This document shows, one piece after another, positions 16,660-24,844 of a stretch of 34,177 nucleotides of DNA; within the stretch, counting starts at the first letter, position 1; every line of letters starts with the position of its first letter. The position numbers and the translations under genes were made by a program. The notes beneath the pieces were generated by a model. That model was given only the letters and a program-made list of their open reading frames with translations. It ran no database searches and had not been told where the DNA came from. The stretch lies in NCBI GenBank assembly GCA_017412115.1, contig JAFPYR010000035.1, positions 1 to 34,177 on the forward strand. Direction: 5' to 3'. This stretch comes from Bacteroidales bacterium (GTDB lineage Bacteria; Bacteroidota; Bacteroidia; Bacteroidales; UBA3824).

Positions 16660-18102
16660 TTAGAAATTGCCATAGTCCCAATCTGAAGAATTACGTCCCA
16701 TGTATGACCTTACACATCTGAAACCGATATAACATTTTGCTGTATCTTGATACTCAAATGTACGGGTTGCAACTTGAAGATAATATCCGACATCCTTCCA
16801 AGAGCCGCCACGAACAACTTTTCTTTTCAATACTGGTGGATCATCAGCCAAAGCATTGTAACTGTAATCCGGGTTCAAGTCGTGTGTATAGCTATAAGCT
16901 GACTCGTCAAATGCGTTAGAAGTCCATTCAGCAACGTTACCTGCCATATCGTAAAGACCATACTCGTTAGGAGCGTAGGTTGCAACTTCGATTGTTCTTG
17001 CTGCACCATCGTCAGCATAACGACCTCTCAAAGGCTTGAAGTTAGCTATAAAACAGCCTGAATTGTTTCTTGTATAAGGACCGCCCCAAGGATACATTGA
17101 AAGTGCCAAACCGCCGCGTGCTGCATATTCCCATTCAGCCTCGGTAGGGAGTCGATAGTTATCCATAGGATATTGTCCGTGATTAATAAGATAATTGTTC
17201 AAGAGGTCTGTTCTCCAAATACAAAATGCGGTTGCTTGTTTCCAGTTAACACCTACAACGGGATAGTTGTCGAAAGCAACGTGCCAAAAATACTTTCTTG
17301 CCATCGGCTCGTTGTAAGAATAAGTGTAATCACTCATCCAACAAAGAGTATCGGGATAAACATTAATTCTACCCTGCATGATAAAAGAACGTCTGTCCTG
17401 AATCTGAACAACATTACCTTTAGCATCTACAACTGTACCGTCATATTTACCGCCGGTGAAATCCTCGTTGAAATTGTAACGGTTTTGTTTGAGAGCTGCT
17501 TGACGCAAATCTACCCAATAGTAATCATAAATAAGTTTTCTTGTGTCAATTTCCTGAAGTTTGTTGAAACGTTCCTCTTTGATAAGAAACAAATCTTTCG
17601 TAGCATCAGAAATAGCTTGTCTGTTCTCGCTTTTACCTGACTTGTCCCAAACCTTATCTCTGTTTTCCCAATTGAGCCAACAAGTTTTCGGGTCTGACGG
17701 GTCATATTCGTTAGGATCTACTTTGTCTTCATCAACGTTAATCTTAAACATATTTCCCTTTGCATCATCACCTGCACCTGCTATAAGACAAAGACGCATT
17801 GCGATTGAATCCCTCACCCACTCTACAAACTGACGATATTCGTTGTTAGTGATTTCGGTATCGTCCATCCAAAAAGGATCGACAGTAATAGTTTTTGCCT
17901 GTGCGGTCATCGAAAACGGTACATCCTGATCGTTAGGACCGAGATTGCAACTTCCCTGCGGAATCAAAACCATTCCGTACGGGTCGGTCTCTGCATAATT
18001 TGCAGGACGGTTCTGTGCGCCGATAAGTTCGCCGGTGTCTTTACTTGTACACCCACCAAGAACCAGAAGTCCCGAAGCCGCTGCTATAATAACTTTTTTC
18101 AT
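16660..18102 (-). CDS. gldK: T9SS outer-membrane lipoprotein GldK/PorK
   Basis: The 480-residue product has a lipobox LGGC with Cys18 as the lipidated residue. The body is a formylglycine-generating-enzyme-like (FGE-sulfatase) fold: MVLIPQGSCNLG near 44, DDTEITNNEYRQFVEW, NWKQATAFCIWR, RLPTEAEWEYAARGG, YDMAGNVAEWTSNAF and VVRGGSWKD...YIGFRCVRS. In the T9SS it forms, with GldN, the periplasmic ring tethered to the outer membrane. It does not act as an enzyme there. It lies 80 nt after porP in the same direction. The C-terminal extension after the FGE fold is short (MGRNSSDWDYGNF). The start gives a standard lipoprotein signal. Confidence 0.96.
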   Translation of the reverse strand: MKKVIIAAASGLLVLGGCTSKDTGELIGAQNRPANYAETDPYGMVLIPQGSCNLGPNDQDVPFSMTAQAKTITVDPFWMDDTEITNNEYRQFVEWVRDSIAMRLCLIAGAGDDAKGNMFKINVDEDKVDPNEYDPSDPKTCWLNWENRDKVWDKSGKSENRQAISDATKDLFLIKEERFNKLQEIDTRKLIYDYYWVDLRQAALKQNRYNFNEDFTGGKYDGTVVDAKGNVVQIQDRRSFIMQGRINVYPDTLCWMSDYTYSYNEPMARKYFWHVAFDNYPVVGVNWKQATAFCIWRTDLLNNYLINHGQYPMDNYRLPTEAEWEYAARGGLALSMYPWGGPYTRNNSGCFIANFKPLRGRYADDGAARTIEVATYAPNEYGLYDMAGNVAEWTSNAFDESAYSYTHDLNPDYSYNALADDPPVLKRKVVRGGSWKDVGYYLQVATRTFEYQDTAKCYIGFRCVRSYMGRNSSDWDYGNF

Positions 18103-18182
18103 AATACTATTATATTTTGCTGATATATTTTTGTAACTTTCTTTTATTTTTCCTTGTTTTCTTTTTTTCTCTTAAAAGAAAC

Positions 18183-19103
18183 TTAGAGAAATCTTACGCT
18201 TCTTACTTTTTGTGCGGGTTTTGATTTTTCCGGCATAAAACCGTAGCCTAACATCAGCTCAAACGATCCTGAATTTGTCGTTCTCAACTTTGAAAGACCG
18301 ATTTCGTAGGCTGCTCCTACTTTGAAATCTCCCATTACCATTAAACCGCCTAAAAGCGTTATTGCATCTCCGTTTCTATAAGTAACGCCGCCCCATGCTT
18401 TTTTATTGTATAAAACATTAAGATTTATATCAAATTGCAAATTATTGCCATCTGACATCAAAATAAGAGCCGGTGTCAAATCAAATAACGAATTAGAAAG
18501 CGAAATATTATATTTCCCGGTAAAATAATAATGTCTTGCCAAATAAGTTTGTCCGTCTTGAGAAAAATCTAAGACCGGTTCCGACAAATGCGACGAAGAC
18601 AAACCAAGCGAAAGTCCGCCTACAGTATAAAACAAACCCGCTCCCATGTCAAAAATCATTTTTCGTGTCTTACCTTGGAAAATAGCTTCCATTTCGTCAG
18701 GAAATTGCCAATCTCCCTCGATAGCCTTGTTAAAAAGCCCCGCACTCAAACCGATAGAAAAAATTCCCGTACCAGCTTGAATATGATAAGCATATCCGAG
18801 TTTTGCCGTAAAATTTTTCTCAAATCCTACATTATCGCTTTCCATTGTAATTCCTACGCCTGAGGCTCTTCCAAAAACCGTAACAGGCATATCAGCCGTA
18901 AGCATCATCGTTTTAGGAGCACCCTCAAGCCCAAGCCATTGATTACGGTAAACCAACGTGGCATTTATTAACCCCTCTATTCCGCAATACGCCGGATTGT
19001 AACCAGCTTGATTAAACATAAAATGACTATAATGCGGATCTTGCTGCGCCCTTAAATCCGTAAAAACGATTACGGCAAACAATAACAAAAAAATTCTTTT
19101 CAT
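18183..19103 (-). CDS. porP: T9SS outer-membrane protein PorP/SprF family
   Basis: The 306-residue product has a signal peptide (residues 1-19, ending LRAQ). The family signature QDPHYSHFMFNQAGYNPAY is followed by NATLVYRNQWLG, then barrel strands (GVGITMESDNVGFEKNFTAKLGYAYHI). PorP/SprF proteins are outer-membrane barrels of the type IX secretion system or partners of its large surface proteins. Its place directly before gldK-L-M-N matches the Porphyromonas order, so this is the core PorP rather than one of the cargo-specific paralogues. The mature protein ends SKPAQKVRSVRFL. It follows topA by 57 nt. Confidence 0.95.
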   Translation of the reverse strand: MKRIFLLLFAVIVFTDLRAQQDPHYSHFMFNQAGYNPAYCGIEGLINATLVYRNQWLGLEGAPKTMMLTADMPVTVFGRASGVGITMESDNVGFEKNFTAKLGYAYHIQAGTGIFSIGLSAGLFNKAIEGDWQFPDEMEAIFQGKTRKMIFDMGAGLFYTVGGLSLGLSSSHLSEPVLDFSQDGQTYLARHYYFTGKYNISLSNSLFDLTPALILMSDGNNLQFDINLNVLYNKKAWGGVTYRNGDAITLLGGLMVMGDFKVGAAYEIGLSKLRTTNSGSFELMLGYGFMPEKSKPAQKVRSVRFL

Positions 19104-19112
19104 AATTTTAAG

Positions 19113-19155
19113 TTGGTATTAAATAGTAACAAGTATTTTACAAAATTTATACCAA
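19113..19155. repeat. inverted repeat in the porP leader
   Basis: TTGGTATTAAAT (19113-19124) and ATTTATACCAA (19145-19155) are inverted repeats with one bulged base and a 20-nt spacer. They fill the gap between the topA stop and the porP start. No T-tract follows, so a leader hairpin or an operator is more likely than a terminator. Confidence 0.4.
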
Positions 19156-19160
19156 AACTA

Positions 19161-21704
19161 TCATTTTGTAGTTTTAGTAGTAGATTTTGTTGTCTTTTTC
19201 GTTGAAGTTTTTGCTACCGTTTTTTTCTCCTTAACGGCCTCAGGTTTTACACCCGCGATATTAAGACATTCTTCCTCCGTAAGTTTTTCGGGGTCAATCT
19301 GTGCAGCAATCTTAAAATATTTTTTCTTGTAATAAACCGTAGGATGTCCCCATCTGTCTTTTACAATTTTAAGATTTTCGTCAAACTCTTTTATAAGTCG
19401 TGCTGCATCGCTTTCACGTTTTTGACCAATTAATTCAACACAACGCTCGTAACTTACGGTCATCGGGTCGTCAGTCTTTTTAAGTGAAATAAATTTGCCG
19501 TCATGTGAGATGTAAGGACCAAATCTGCCGACGGCAACGGTCATTTTCTTACCCTCGTATTCGCCCACAACTCTCGGTAATTCAAACAGTTTGAGAGCTT
19601 GATTAAGAGTAACGTTTTCTACCGTCAAAGGTTTCAACAAAGTAGCATATTGAGGTTTTTCATCGCCGATGTTTTCGCCTAACTGAACCATCGGTCCGAA
19701 ACGTCCGATACGGGCATAAATATTTTTGCCGGTCTTAGGATCAACACCAAGAAGTCTTCCACCCTGCTCATTACTAAGCAGTTGCAATGCCTCTTCCAAT
19801 GTTATTGTTTCGATATGCTGACTCTTATTTAATGAAGCATAAACAGGTTTTTCATCGTCAGTGTTTTCGCCTAACTGAACGATAGGTCCGAAACGTCCGA
19901 TGCGAACAGAAACAGGTTTGCCCGTTTGAGGGTCGTTACCTAAAATTCTTTCACCGACACTGCGTTTACCTTCAATACTTTTTGTAATCGTATCATGGAA
20001 CGGGTCATAAAAGCCTTTCAACATTTTGTCCCATTCGAGTTTTCCTTCCGCAATCTCATCAAAATCTTTTTCAACCGTTGCCGTAAAATTATAATCCATT
20101 ATATCCTCAAAATTCTCTGAAAGATAATCGGTTACAACCATTGCAACGTCGGTACAGAAAAGTTTGTTTTTCTCAAAACCGGTATTTTCTTTTTTGATAT
20201 TACGGGTAATTTTATTATCCTTTAAAGTGAGATTAACATATTCTCTTTCAGTACCTTGACGGTCTTCTTTGAGAACATACCCCCTTTTGATAATCGTAGT
20301 AATAATAGGTGCGTAAGTAGACGGACGGCCGATTCCGAGTTCTTCAAGCCTTTTAACAAGACTCGCCTCTGTATAGCGTGGAGAAGGTTTGGTAAAACGC
20401 TGATTAACTTCCAAATCTTCCAAATTCAAAACCGTATTTGCTTTTAAATCAGGCAATAACTGTTCGTCTTGAATATTTTCGTCATCAGTGCCCTCCATAT
20501 AAACTTTCAAGAAACCGTCGAATTTAACGACCTCACCCGTTGCAGAAAATGTTGCACCGTTTTTTTCGGATTCGATATTAACATTAGTTCTCTCCAAAAC
20601 GGCATCCGACATTTGAGAAGCCAAAGTTCGTTTCAAAATTATTTCGTAAAGTCTTTGTTCGTCCCATTTTTGACTTACAACTTGTTTCAGCGAAGTCGGA
20701 CGGATAGCCTCGTGAGCCTCTTGAGCTCCTTTGGATTTGGTTTTGTACTGACGGGGTTTGGAATATTTTTCGCCGTATTGTTTAGTAACGAAATCTTTAC
20801 AGTTGTTAATGCAAACATCACTAAGATTAACACTATCGGTACGCATATAGGTTATAAAACCTGACTCGTAAAGATTTTGAGCCAAAGTCATGGTTTGACT
20901 TACCGAAAAACCGAGTTTACGGCTTGCCTCCTGCTGAAGTGTTGAAGTTGTAAAAGGCGGTGCAGGAGTACGTTTTGCAGGTTTTGTTTCGATATTTTTG
21001 ATTTTGAAAGTACTGCCGGAACAACCCTCAAGAAGTTGTTTTGCAGAATTTTCATCGGGAAGTTTTTCTGTGTATTCTGCTCTAAAAACAGAATTGTTAA
21101 TACCGGGAACGCAAAATTTTGCAACAGCTTTGTAATAGTCAGAAACGGAGAAATTCATGATTTCTCTTTCTCTTTCAACCACAAGTCTTACGGCAACAGA
21201 CTGAACCCTGCCGGCACTGAGGTTACTTTTAACTTTCTTCCAAAGCACTTCGCTAAGTTCAAAACCGACAAGACGGTCAAGAATACGCCTTGCCTGTTGA
21301 GCATTAACGAGATTCAAATCTATGGTACGCGGATTTTTTACAGCCTCGTCGATTGCTTTTTTGGTAATTTCGTGAAAAACAATACGTTTGGTTGTTTCAA
21401 CAGGCAGTTTCAACGTAACGGCAAGATGCCATGCGATTGCCTCTCCTTCACGGTCCTCATCGGATGCGAGCCAAACGGTCTGAGCCGCTTTAACATCTTT
21501 TTTCAACTCGCTTACTACTTTTTTCTTTTCCGCATCCACCTCGTATGTGGGCTGAAAACCGTTTTCTATGTCAATACCGTAATTTTTCTTAGCCAAATCC
21601 CTAATATGTCCGAAACTTGGCTTTACAATATAGTCCTCACCTAATAATCGGCCGATCGTTTTGGCTTTGGCCGGAGACTCCACAATCACTAAGTTCTTTG
21701 CCAT
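19161..21704 (-). CDS. topA: DNA topoisomerase I (type IA)
   Basis: The 847-residue enzyme relaxes negative supercoils through a 5'-phosphotyrosine intermediate. The TOPRIM domain is at the N-terminus (MAKNLVIVESPAKAKTIGRLL; Glu9, and the Asp cluster in ASDEDREGEA). The active-site Tyr is Tyr286 in SGFITYMRTDSVNLSD. The strand-binding block HEAIRPTS and the RYTEASLVKRLEELGIGRPSTYAPI motif are present. The C-terminal part holds three GRFGP-type topo repeats (about 590-760) in place of Cys4 zinc fingers, and a Lys/Thr-rich tail (KTSTKKTTKSTTK) that may bind DNA non-specifically. All of this is normal for Bacteroidota. It is followed by porP in the same direction. Confidence 0.97.
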   Translation of the reverse strand: MAKNLVIVESPAKAKTIGRLLGEDYIVKPSFGHIRDLAKKNYGIDIENGFQPTYEVDAEKKKVVSELKKDVKAAQTVWLASDEDREGEAIAWHLAVTLKLPVETTKRIVFHEITKKAIDEAVKNPRTIDLNLVNAQQARRILDRLVGFELSEVLWKKVKSNLSAGRVQSVAVRLVVEREREIMNFSVSDYYKAVAKFCVPGINNSVFRAEYTEKLPDENSAKQLLEGCSGSTFKIKNIETKPAKRTPAPPFTTSTLQQEASRKLGFSVSQTMTLAQNLYESGFITYMRTDSVNLSDVCINNCKDFVTKQYGEKYSKPRQYKTKSKGAQEAHEAIRPTSLKQVVSQKWDEQRLYEIILKRTLASQMSDAVLERTNVNIESEKNGATFSATGEVVKFDGFLKVYMEGTDDENIQDEQLLPDLKANTVLNLEDLEVNQRFTKPSPRYTEASLVKRLEELGIGRPSTYAPIITTIIKRGYVLKEDRQGTEREYVNLTLKDNKITRNIKKENTGFEKNKLFCTDVAMVVTDYLSENFEDIMDYNFTATVEKDFDEIAEGKLEWDKMLKGFYDPFHDTITKSIEGKRSVGERILGNDPQTGKPVSVRIGRFGPIVQLGENTDDEKPVYASLNKSQHIETITLEEALQLLSNEQGGRLLGVDPKTGKNIYARIGRFGPMVQLGENIGDEKPQYATLLKPLTVENVTLNQALKLFELPRVVGEYEGKKMTVAVGRFGPYISHDGKFISLKKTDDPMTVSYERCVELIGQKRESDAARLIKEFDENLKIVKDRWGHPTVYYKKKYFKIAAQIDPEKLTEEECLNIAGVKPEAVKEKKTVAKTSTKKTTKSTTKTTK

Positions 21705-21759
21705 TTGTAACCTTGTTAGTTTTTAATTAACGGGAAACCCCGTCTAATAATTCAAGGTG

Positions 21760-21791
21760 CAAAGTAAACAAATTTTATGCGCACGGACAAA
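21760..21791 (-). promoter_or_regulatory. promoter of topA
   Basis: On the minus strand TTTG (21788-21791), 20 nt, then TTACTTTG (21760-21767), a one-base variant of TAnnTTTG. The leader to the ATG at 21704 includes a small near-palindrome (ACGGG/CCCGT, 21730-21743). Confidence 0.5.
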
Positions 21792-21801
21792 TTTTTTTTT
21801 C

Positions 21802-21827
21802 ACGGGGAGTTTTTTTTCCCTCCCCGT
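21802..21827. terminator. hairpin between fabG-type gene and topA
   Basis: A perfect 8-bp stem, ACGGGGAG (21802-21809) with CTCCCCGT (21820-21827), has a 10-nt loop and lies 8 nt after the reductase stop. On the minus strand it is followed by A-rich rather than T-rich sequence, so it may act as a weak terminator or an mRNA 3' stabiliser. Confidence 0.5.
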
Positions 21828-21835
21828 AAAGAAAA

Positions 21836-22564
21836 CTAACCTTTCAGACCGCCTGTAATAGCGATAGTCTCGCCCGTGATGTAAGCCGCCTCATCAGATG
21901 CCAAAAATGCAACTAGCGATGCAACCTCTTCCGGCTCTCCGAAACGTCCTAAAGCGATACCTTTTTTGAGTTCTTCTTCATTAAGAGCGTTTGTCATATC
22001 GGTTTTAATGAAACCCGGAGCTACGGCATTAACAGTGATATTTTTGCCGCCGACCTCTTTTGAAAGGGCTTTTGTAGCAGCTATGATTGCGCCTTTTGCT
22101 GCCGAATAATTACACTGACCGGGAAGTCCGATTAAACCCGAAACCGATGCCATATTGATTACACGACCGTGTTTTTTGCGAATCATTTTTTTGATTACAA
22201 CCCTTGTAACGTTGAAAAAACCGTCCAAAGAGGTGCTTAAAACTTTGTGCCAAGCCTCAGGCTCCATCATCGGCAACAAAGAGTCAGCTGTAACGCCTGC
22301 ATTATTGACCAAAACATCAATATAAGCATCTTTGTTGTCAGATTGCCATTTTTCGATAGCAGAAGTTGTTTCTTCCAAATCTGCAACGTTAAATTTTATA
22401 ATTTCGCCTTCTGTGCCGGCATTTTTTGTCATTTCAAGAGTTTCCAAGGCTTTAGCCTCGTTAGAAACGTAGTTAATTAAAACATGATAGCCTAAAGAGG
22501 CAAGTTTTACGCAGACAGCACGACCCATGCCGCGACTTCCGCCCGTTACTAATGCATATTTCAT
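21836..22564 (-). CDS. 3-oxoacyl-ACP reductase, FabG-type SDR
   Basis: The 242-residue product is a short-chain dehydrogenase/reductase that would reduce beta-ketoacyl-ACP with NADPH. It has the Rossmann motif TGGSRGMG (7-14), NNAG (87-90), and catalytic Ser140, Tyr153 and Lys157 (NYSAAKG). At the place of the usual tetrad Asn there is Ser (Ser112, in STSLDGFFN). The C-terminal VNAVAPGFIKTDMT and ITGETIAITGGLKG are typical. From memory the sequence is closer to reductases of aryl-polyene/flexirubin-type clusters (which also have Ser there) than to housekeeping FabG. No other pathway genes are in the window. It follows ftsX by 13 nt and is probably cotranscribed. Confidence 0.85.
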   Translation of the reverse strand: MKYALVTGGSRGMGRAVCVKLASLGYHVLINYVSNEAKALETLEMTKNAGTEGEIIKFNVADLEETTSAIEKWQSDNKDAYIDVLVNNAGVTADSLLPMMEPEAWHKVLSTSLDGFFNVTRVVIKKMIRKKHGRVINMASVSGLIGLPGQCNYSAAKGAIIAATKALSKEVGGKNITVNAVAPGFIKTDMTNALNEEELKKGIALGRFGEPEEVASLVAFLASDEAAYITGETIAITGGLKG

Positions 22565-22577
22565 TTAAAATATTTTT

Positions 22578-23471
22578 TTAATAATAATACAAATCTTCTT
22601 CTTTGGTATTCAAGAACTTACGAACAGCCATAAAAGTTGAAACAACCGTTATAAAAATGCCCGCAACGCACATTGTTATAAGTGTCGGATAAAAAGCCGA
22701 AATCATAAAAACACCGTGCAAAATATTCTCTAAAAATCTGATAGTCAGCGTCAAACCTATTACTGACAAGAAAACCGCAACAATTGATTGCAACAACGCC
22801 TTTTGTATATACGGTTTTGAAATCCGCCAGAAGGAAGCACCGATAAGTTTTGCCGTCCTAATGTCGAATCTATCGCCCGAAAGTTTTAAACGGGCTGTAT
22901 TGTTAATAAGTATAACAGTGATTATCAACAATATAAGTGTTAAAACCAAAACTATTGAGGCAATTTTTGTAATCACCGTTGTAGCATTGTTCCAAATATC
23001 CTTAGGATAATAAACCTCATCAACAGCAGGATATTTTTTTAATTCCTTTTCTATGGATTTAATACTATCCATATTAGTATAAGTGTCAGTTAAATTGACT
23101 TCGATTTGCGAAAACAACGGATTTTTATTATCCAAAATTTCGCAAAAATCCTCGCCTAACTCTTTTTTAAGTTCCTCGGCAGCAGCATCTTTTGAAATAT
23201 ATTTCGTTTCTCTGACAAAATCTGAAGCGTCAAGAGTTTTACGAAAATTTTCGATTTCGCCGAGCTGACGTTTATCATTAAGGGTAATTGTCATTTTAAT
23301 ATTAGAACGGAACATATCCGTAATATGCTGAGTATTAAAAAGCAGCATTAAAAACAACCCCGCCATATACAAAACCAACGAAATGCAAAGCGTACTTGTC
23401 CAATAAGACATTATTAATTTTCGCTTATAATAGCTATTGGTTTTAAGTTTCTGATTTTCTTTAGTTTCCAT
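22578..23471 (-). CDS. ftsX: cell division protein FtsX
   Basis: The 297-residue product is an integral membrane protein with the FtsX layout: an N-terminal cytoplasmic part, TM1 (about 27-48), an extracytoplasmic domain (about 55-165), then three TM helices (about 169-195, 220-247 and 262-285). With FtsE it couples septal peptidoglycan hydrolase activation to division. The FtsE gene is not in the window. ATG at 23471 (METKENQK) is chosen because an upstream in-frame TTG at 23495 lies almost on the expected transcription start of the TAAATTTG promoter. The fabG-type gene follows after 13 nt. Confidence 0.9.
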   Translation of the reverse strand: METKENQKLKTNSYYKRKLIMSYWTSTLCISLVLYMAGLFLMLLFNTQHITDMFRSNIKMTITLNDKRQLGEIENFRKTLDASDFVRETKYISKDAAAEELKKELGEDFCEILDNKNPLFSQIEVNLTDTYTNMDSIKSIEKELKKYPAVDEVYYPKDIWNNATTVITKIASIVLVLTLILLIITVILINNTARLKLSGDRFDIRTAKLIGASFWRISKPYIQKALLQSIVAVFLSVIGLTLTIRFLENILHGVFMISAFYPTLITMCVAGIFITVVSTFMAVRKFLNTKEEDLYYY

Positions 23472-23499
23472 TGTACGTAAATAAATATTTTTCAAAACG

Positions 23500-23507
23500 C
23501 AAATTTA
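23500..23507 (-). promoter_or_regulatory. promoter core of ftsX
   Basis: TAAATTTG on the minus strand fits TAnnTTTG and lies 28 nt before the ATG at 23471. No clear TTTG was found upstream. Confidence 0.5.
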
Positions 23508-23531
23508 TATATTTTTTTTCGGAAAAATTCA

Positions 23532-23539
23532 TACCTTTG
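23532..23539 (+). promoter_or_regulatory. promoter core of gmd
   Basis: TACCTTTG, with the ATG 17 nt downstream at 23557. It is divergent from the ftsX promoter, about 25 nt away. No TTTG was seen at the usual upstream distance. Confidence 0.6.
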
Positions 23540-23556
23540 CAAAAATTATTTTTACC

Positions 23557-24687
23557 ATGAAAACTGCATTAATCACGGGAGTAACCGGACAGGACGGCGC
23601 GTACTTAGCCGAATTTTTAATAAAAAAAGGTTATATAGTTCACGGCGTTAAAAGACGTTCATCGCTTTTCAACACCGACAGAATCGACCACCTTTATCAA
23701 GACCCGCACGAAGAAAACAGAACGTTTCAACTTCATTACGGCGATTTGACCGACTCAACGAACTTAATCCGTATCGTTCAGGAAGTTCAGCCGGACGAGA
23801 TTTACAACCTCGCGGCAATGAGCCATGTTGCGGTAAGTTTTGACACGCCCGAATACACGGCAAACGCTGACGGTTTGGGAACGTTAAGACTTTTGGAGGC
23901 GATAAGAATCCTCGGCTTGGAGAAAAAAACGAAGATTTATCAGGCTTCAACGTCGGAACTTTTTGGAAAAGTTCAGGCAGTGCCGCAAAACGAAAAAACG
24001 CCGTTTTATCCGCGCAGTCCGTATGCAGCGGCAAAACTCTACGCTTATTGGATAATGGTCAATTACAGAGAGGCTTACGGCATTTTTGCTTCAAACGGAA
24101 TCCTCTTCAACCATGAATCCCCGATTCGCGGTGAAACATTCGTAACCCGCAAAATCACCCGCGCAGCCGCAAAAATCGCCCTCGGAATGCAGAAATGTCT
24201 TTACCTTGGCAATCTCTCCTCAAAACGCGACTGGGGACACGCAAAAGATTACGTCAAAGCAATGTGGATGATTCTTCAACACACTGAGCCTGACGATTTT
24301 GTGATTTCAACCGGCGTAACGACAACAGTCAGGGATTTTGTTAAAATGGCGTTTCAAGAAACGGGCGTAACGCTTGAATTTCAAGGCGAAGGCGTTAACG
24401 AAACTGGTGTCGTAGCCGCAGTTTCAGACGACACAAAATTCCGCGACATCAAACAGCACGTCAAAAAAGGCGATGTCTTAGTAAAAGTAGATCCGGCGTA
24501 TTTCCGTCCGACCGAAGTGGATTTATTAATCGGCGACTCCACAAAAGCACGCACAGTGCTCGGTTGGAAACCCGAATACGACCTTCAAAAACTCGCCGCC
24601 GAAATGGTTCAGTCTGACCTCAAAATCATGAAGAAAGACAGATATTTGGCAGAAGGCGGGTTTAAGATTTTAAATTATTTTGAATAG
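23557..24687 (+). CDS. gmd: GDP-mannose 4,6-dehydratase
   Basis: The 376-residue enzyme converts GDP-D-mannose to GDP-4-dehydro-6-deoxy-D-mannose with bound NADP. It is the first step to GDP-L-fucose, used in surface glycans. It has the extended-SDR motif [12 protein letters not shown] (8-19), the substrate-binding stretch KRRSS...NTDRIDHL, catalytic Thr132/Glu134 (ASTSELFG) and Tyr156-x3-Lys160 (YAAAK), plus [17 protein letters not shown] and the C-terminal [13 protein letters not shown]. Length is normal. fcl follows 157 nt later in the same direction, with a palindromic element in the gap. Confidence 0.97.
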   Translation: MKTALITGVTGQDGAYLAEFLIKKGYIVHGVKRRSSLFNTDRIDHLYQDPHEENRTFQLHYGDLTDSTNLIRIVQEVQPDEIYNLAAMSHVAVSFDTPEYTANADGLGTLRLLEAIRILGLEKKTKIYQASTSELFGKVQAVPQNEKTPFYPRSPYAAAKLYAYWIMVNYREAYGIFASNGILFNHESPIRGETFVTRKITRAAAKIALGMQKCLYLGNLSSKRDWGHAKDYVKAMWMILQHTEPDDFVISTGVTTTVRDFVKMAFQETGVTLEFQGEGVNETGVVAAVSDDTKFRDIKQHVKKGDVLVKVDPAYFRPTEVDLLIGDSTKARTVLGWKPEYDLQKLAAEMVQSDLKIMKKDRYLAEGGFKILNYFE

Positions 24688-24692
24688 ATTTT

Positions 24693-24829
24693 GTTCCCTT
24701 TTAAAAAAGGGAACCGGAAAATTTTTATATTCGCGCTTCGCGCGGAGTGGCGGACGTAACTCATACATAACTAACTCCGCGCGAAGCGCGCTCTTAAAAG
24801 TTTTTCGCTTCCTTTTTTTAAAAAGGAAG
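24693..24829. repeat. nested palindromic intergenic element between gmd and fcl
   Basis: Three palindromes are nested symmetrically. A 10-bp hairpin (24693-24702 with 24705-24714) and another (24808-24817 with 24820-24829) flank a perfect 17-bp inverted repeat (24732-24748 with 24774-24790, CGCGCTTCGCGCGGAGT) around a 25-nt loop. Sequence between the hairpins and the central arms is also roughly inverted, so the whole is one large imperfect palindrome. It is much more GC-rich in the centre than its surroundings. Any upstream start for fcl would run through this element, so the ATG at 24845 is used. It may be a REP- or MITE-like mobile element. Confidence 0.75.
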
Positions 24830-24844
24830 AAAAAAACAAAAAAA

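Noticed and set aside
21036..21644. 202-codon plus-strand frame inside topA
   Set aside because: Antisense to the conserved TOPRIM region. Length is a by-product of codon bias.
23472..23495. Earlier TTG start for ftsX
   Set aside because: It lies about 5 nt from the promoter core, where transcription is expected to begin. METKENQ from 23471 fits the family.
24680..24844. N-terminal extension of fcl through the gmd-fcl gap
   Set aside because: The frame is open, but the extension starts inside the gmd 3' end and is encoded by the palindromic element. The normal Fcl N-terminus begins at 24845.
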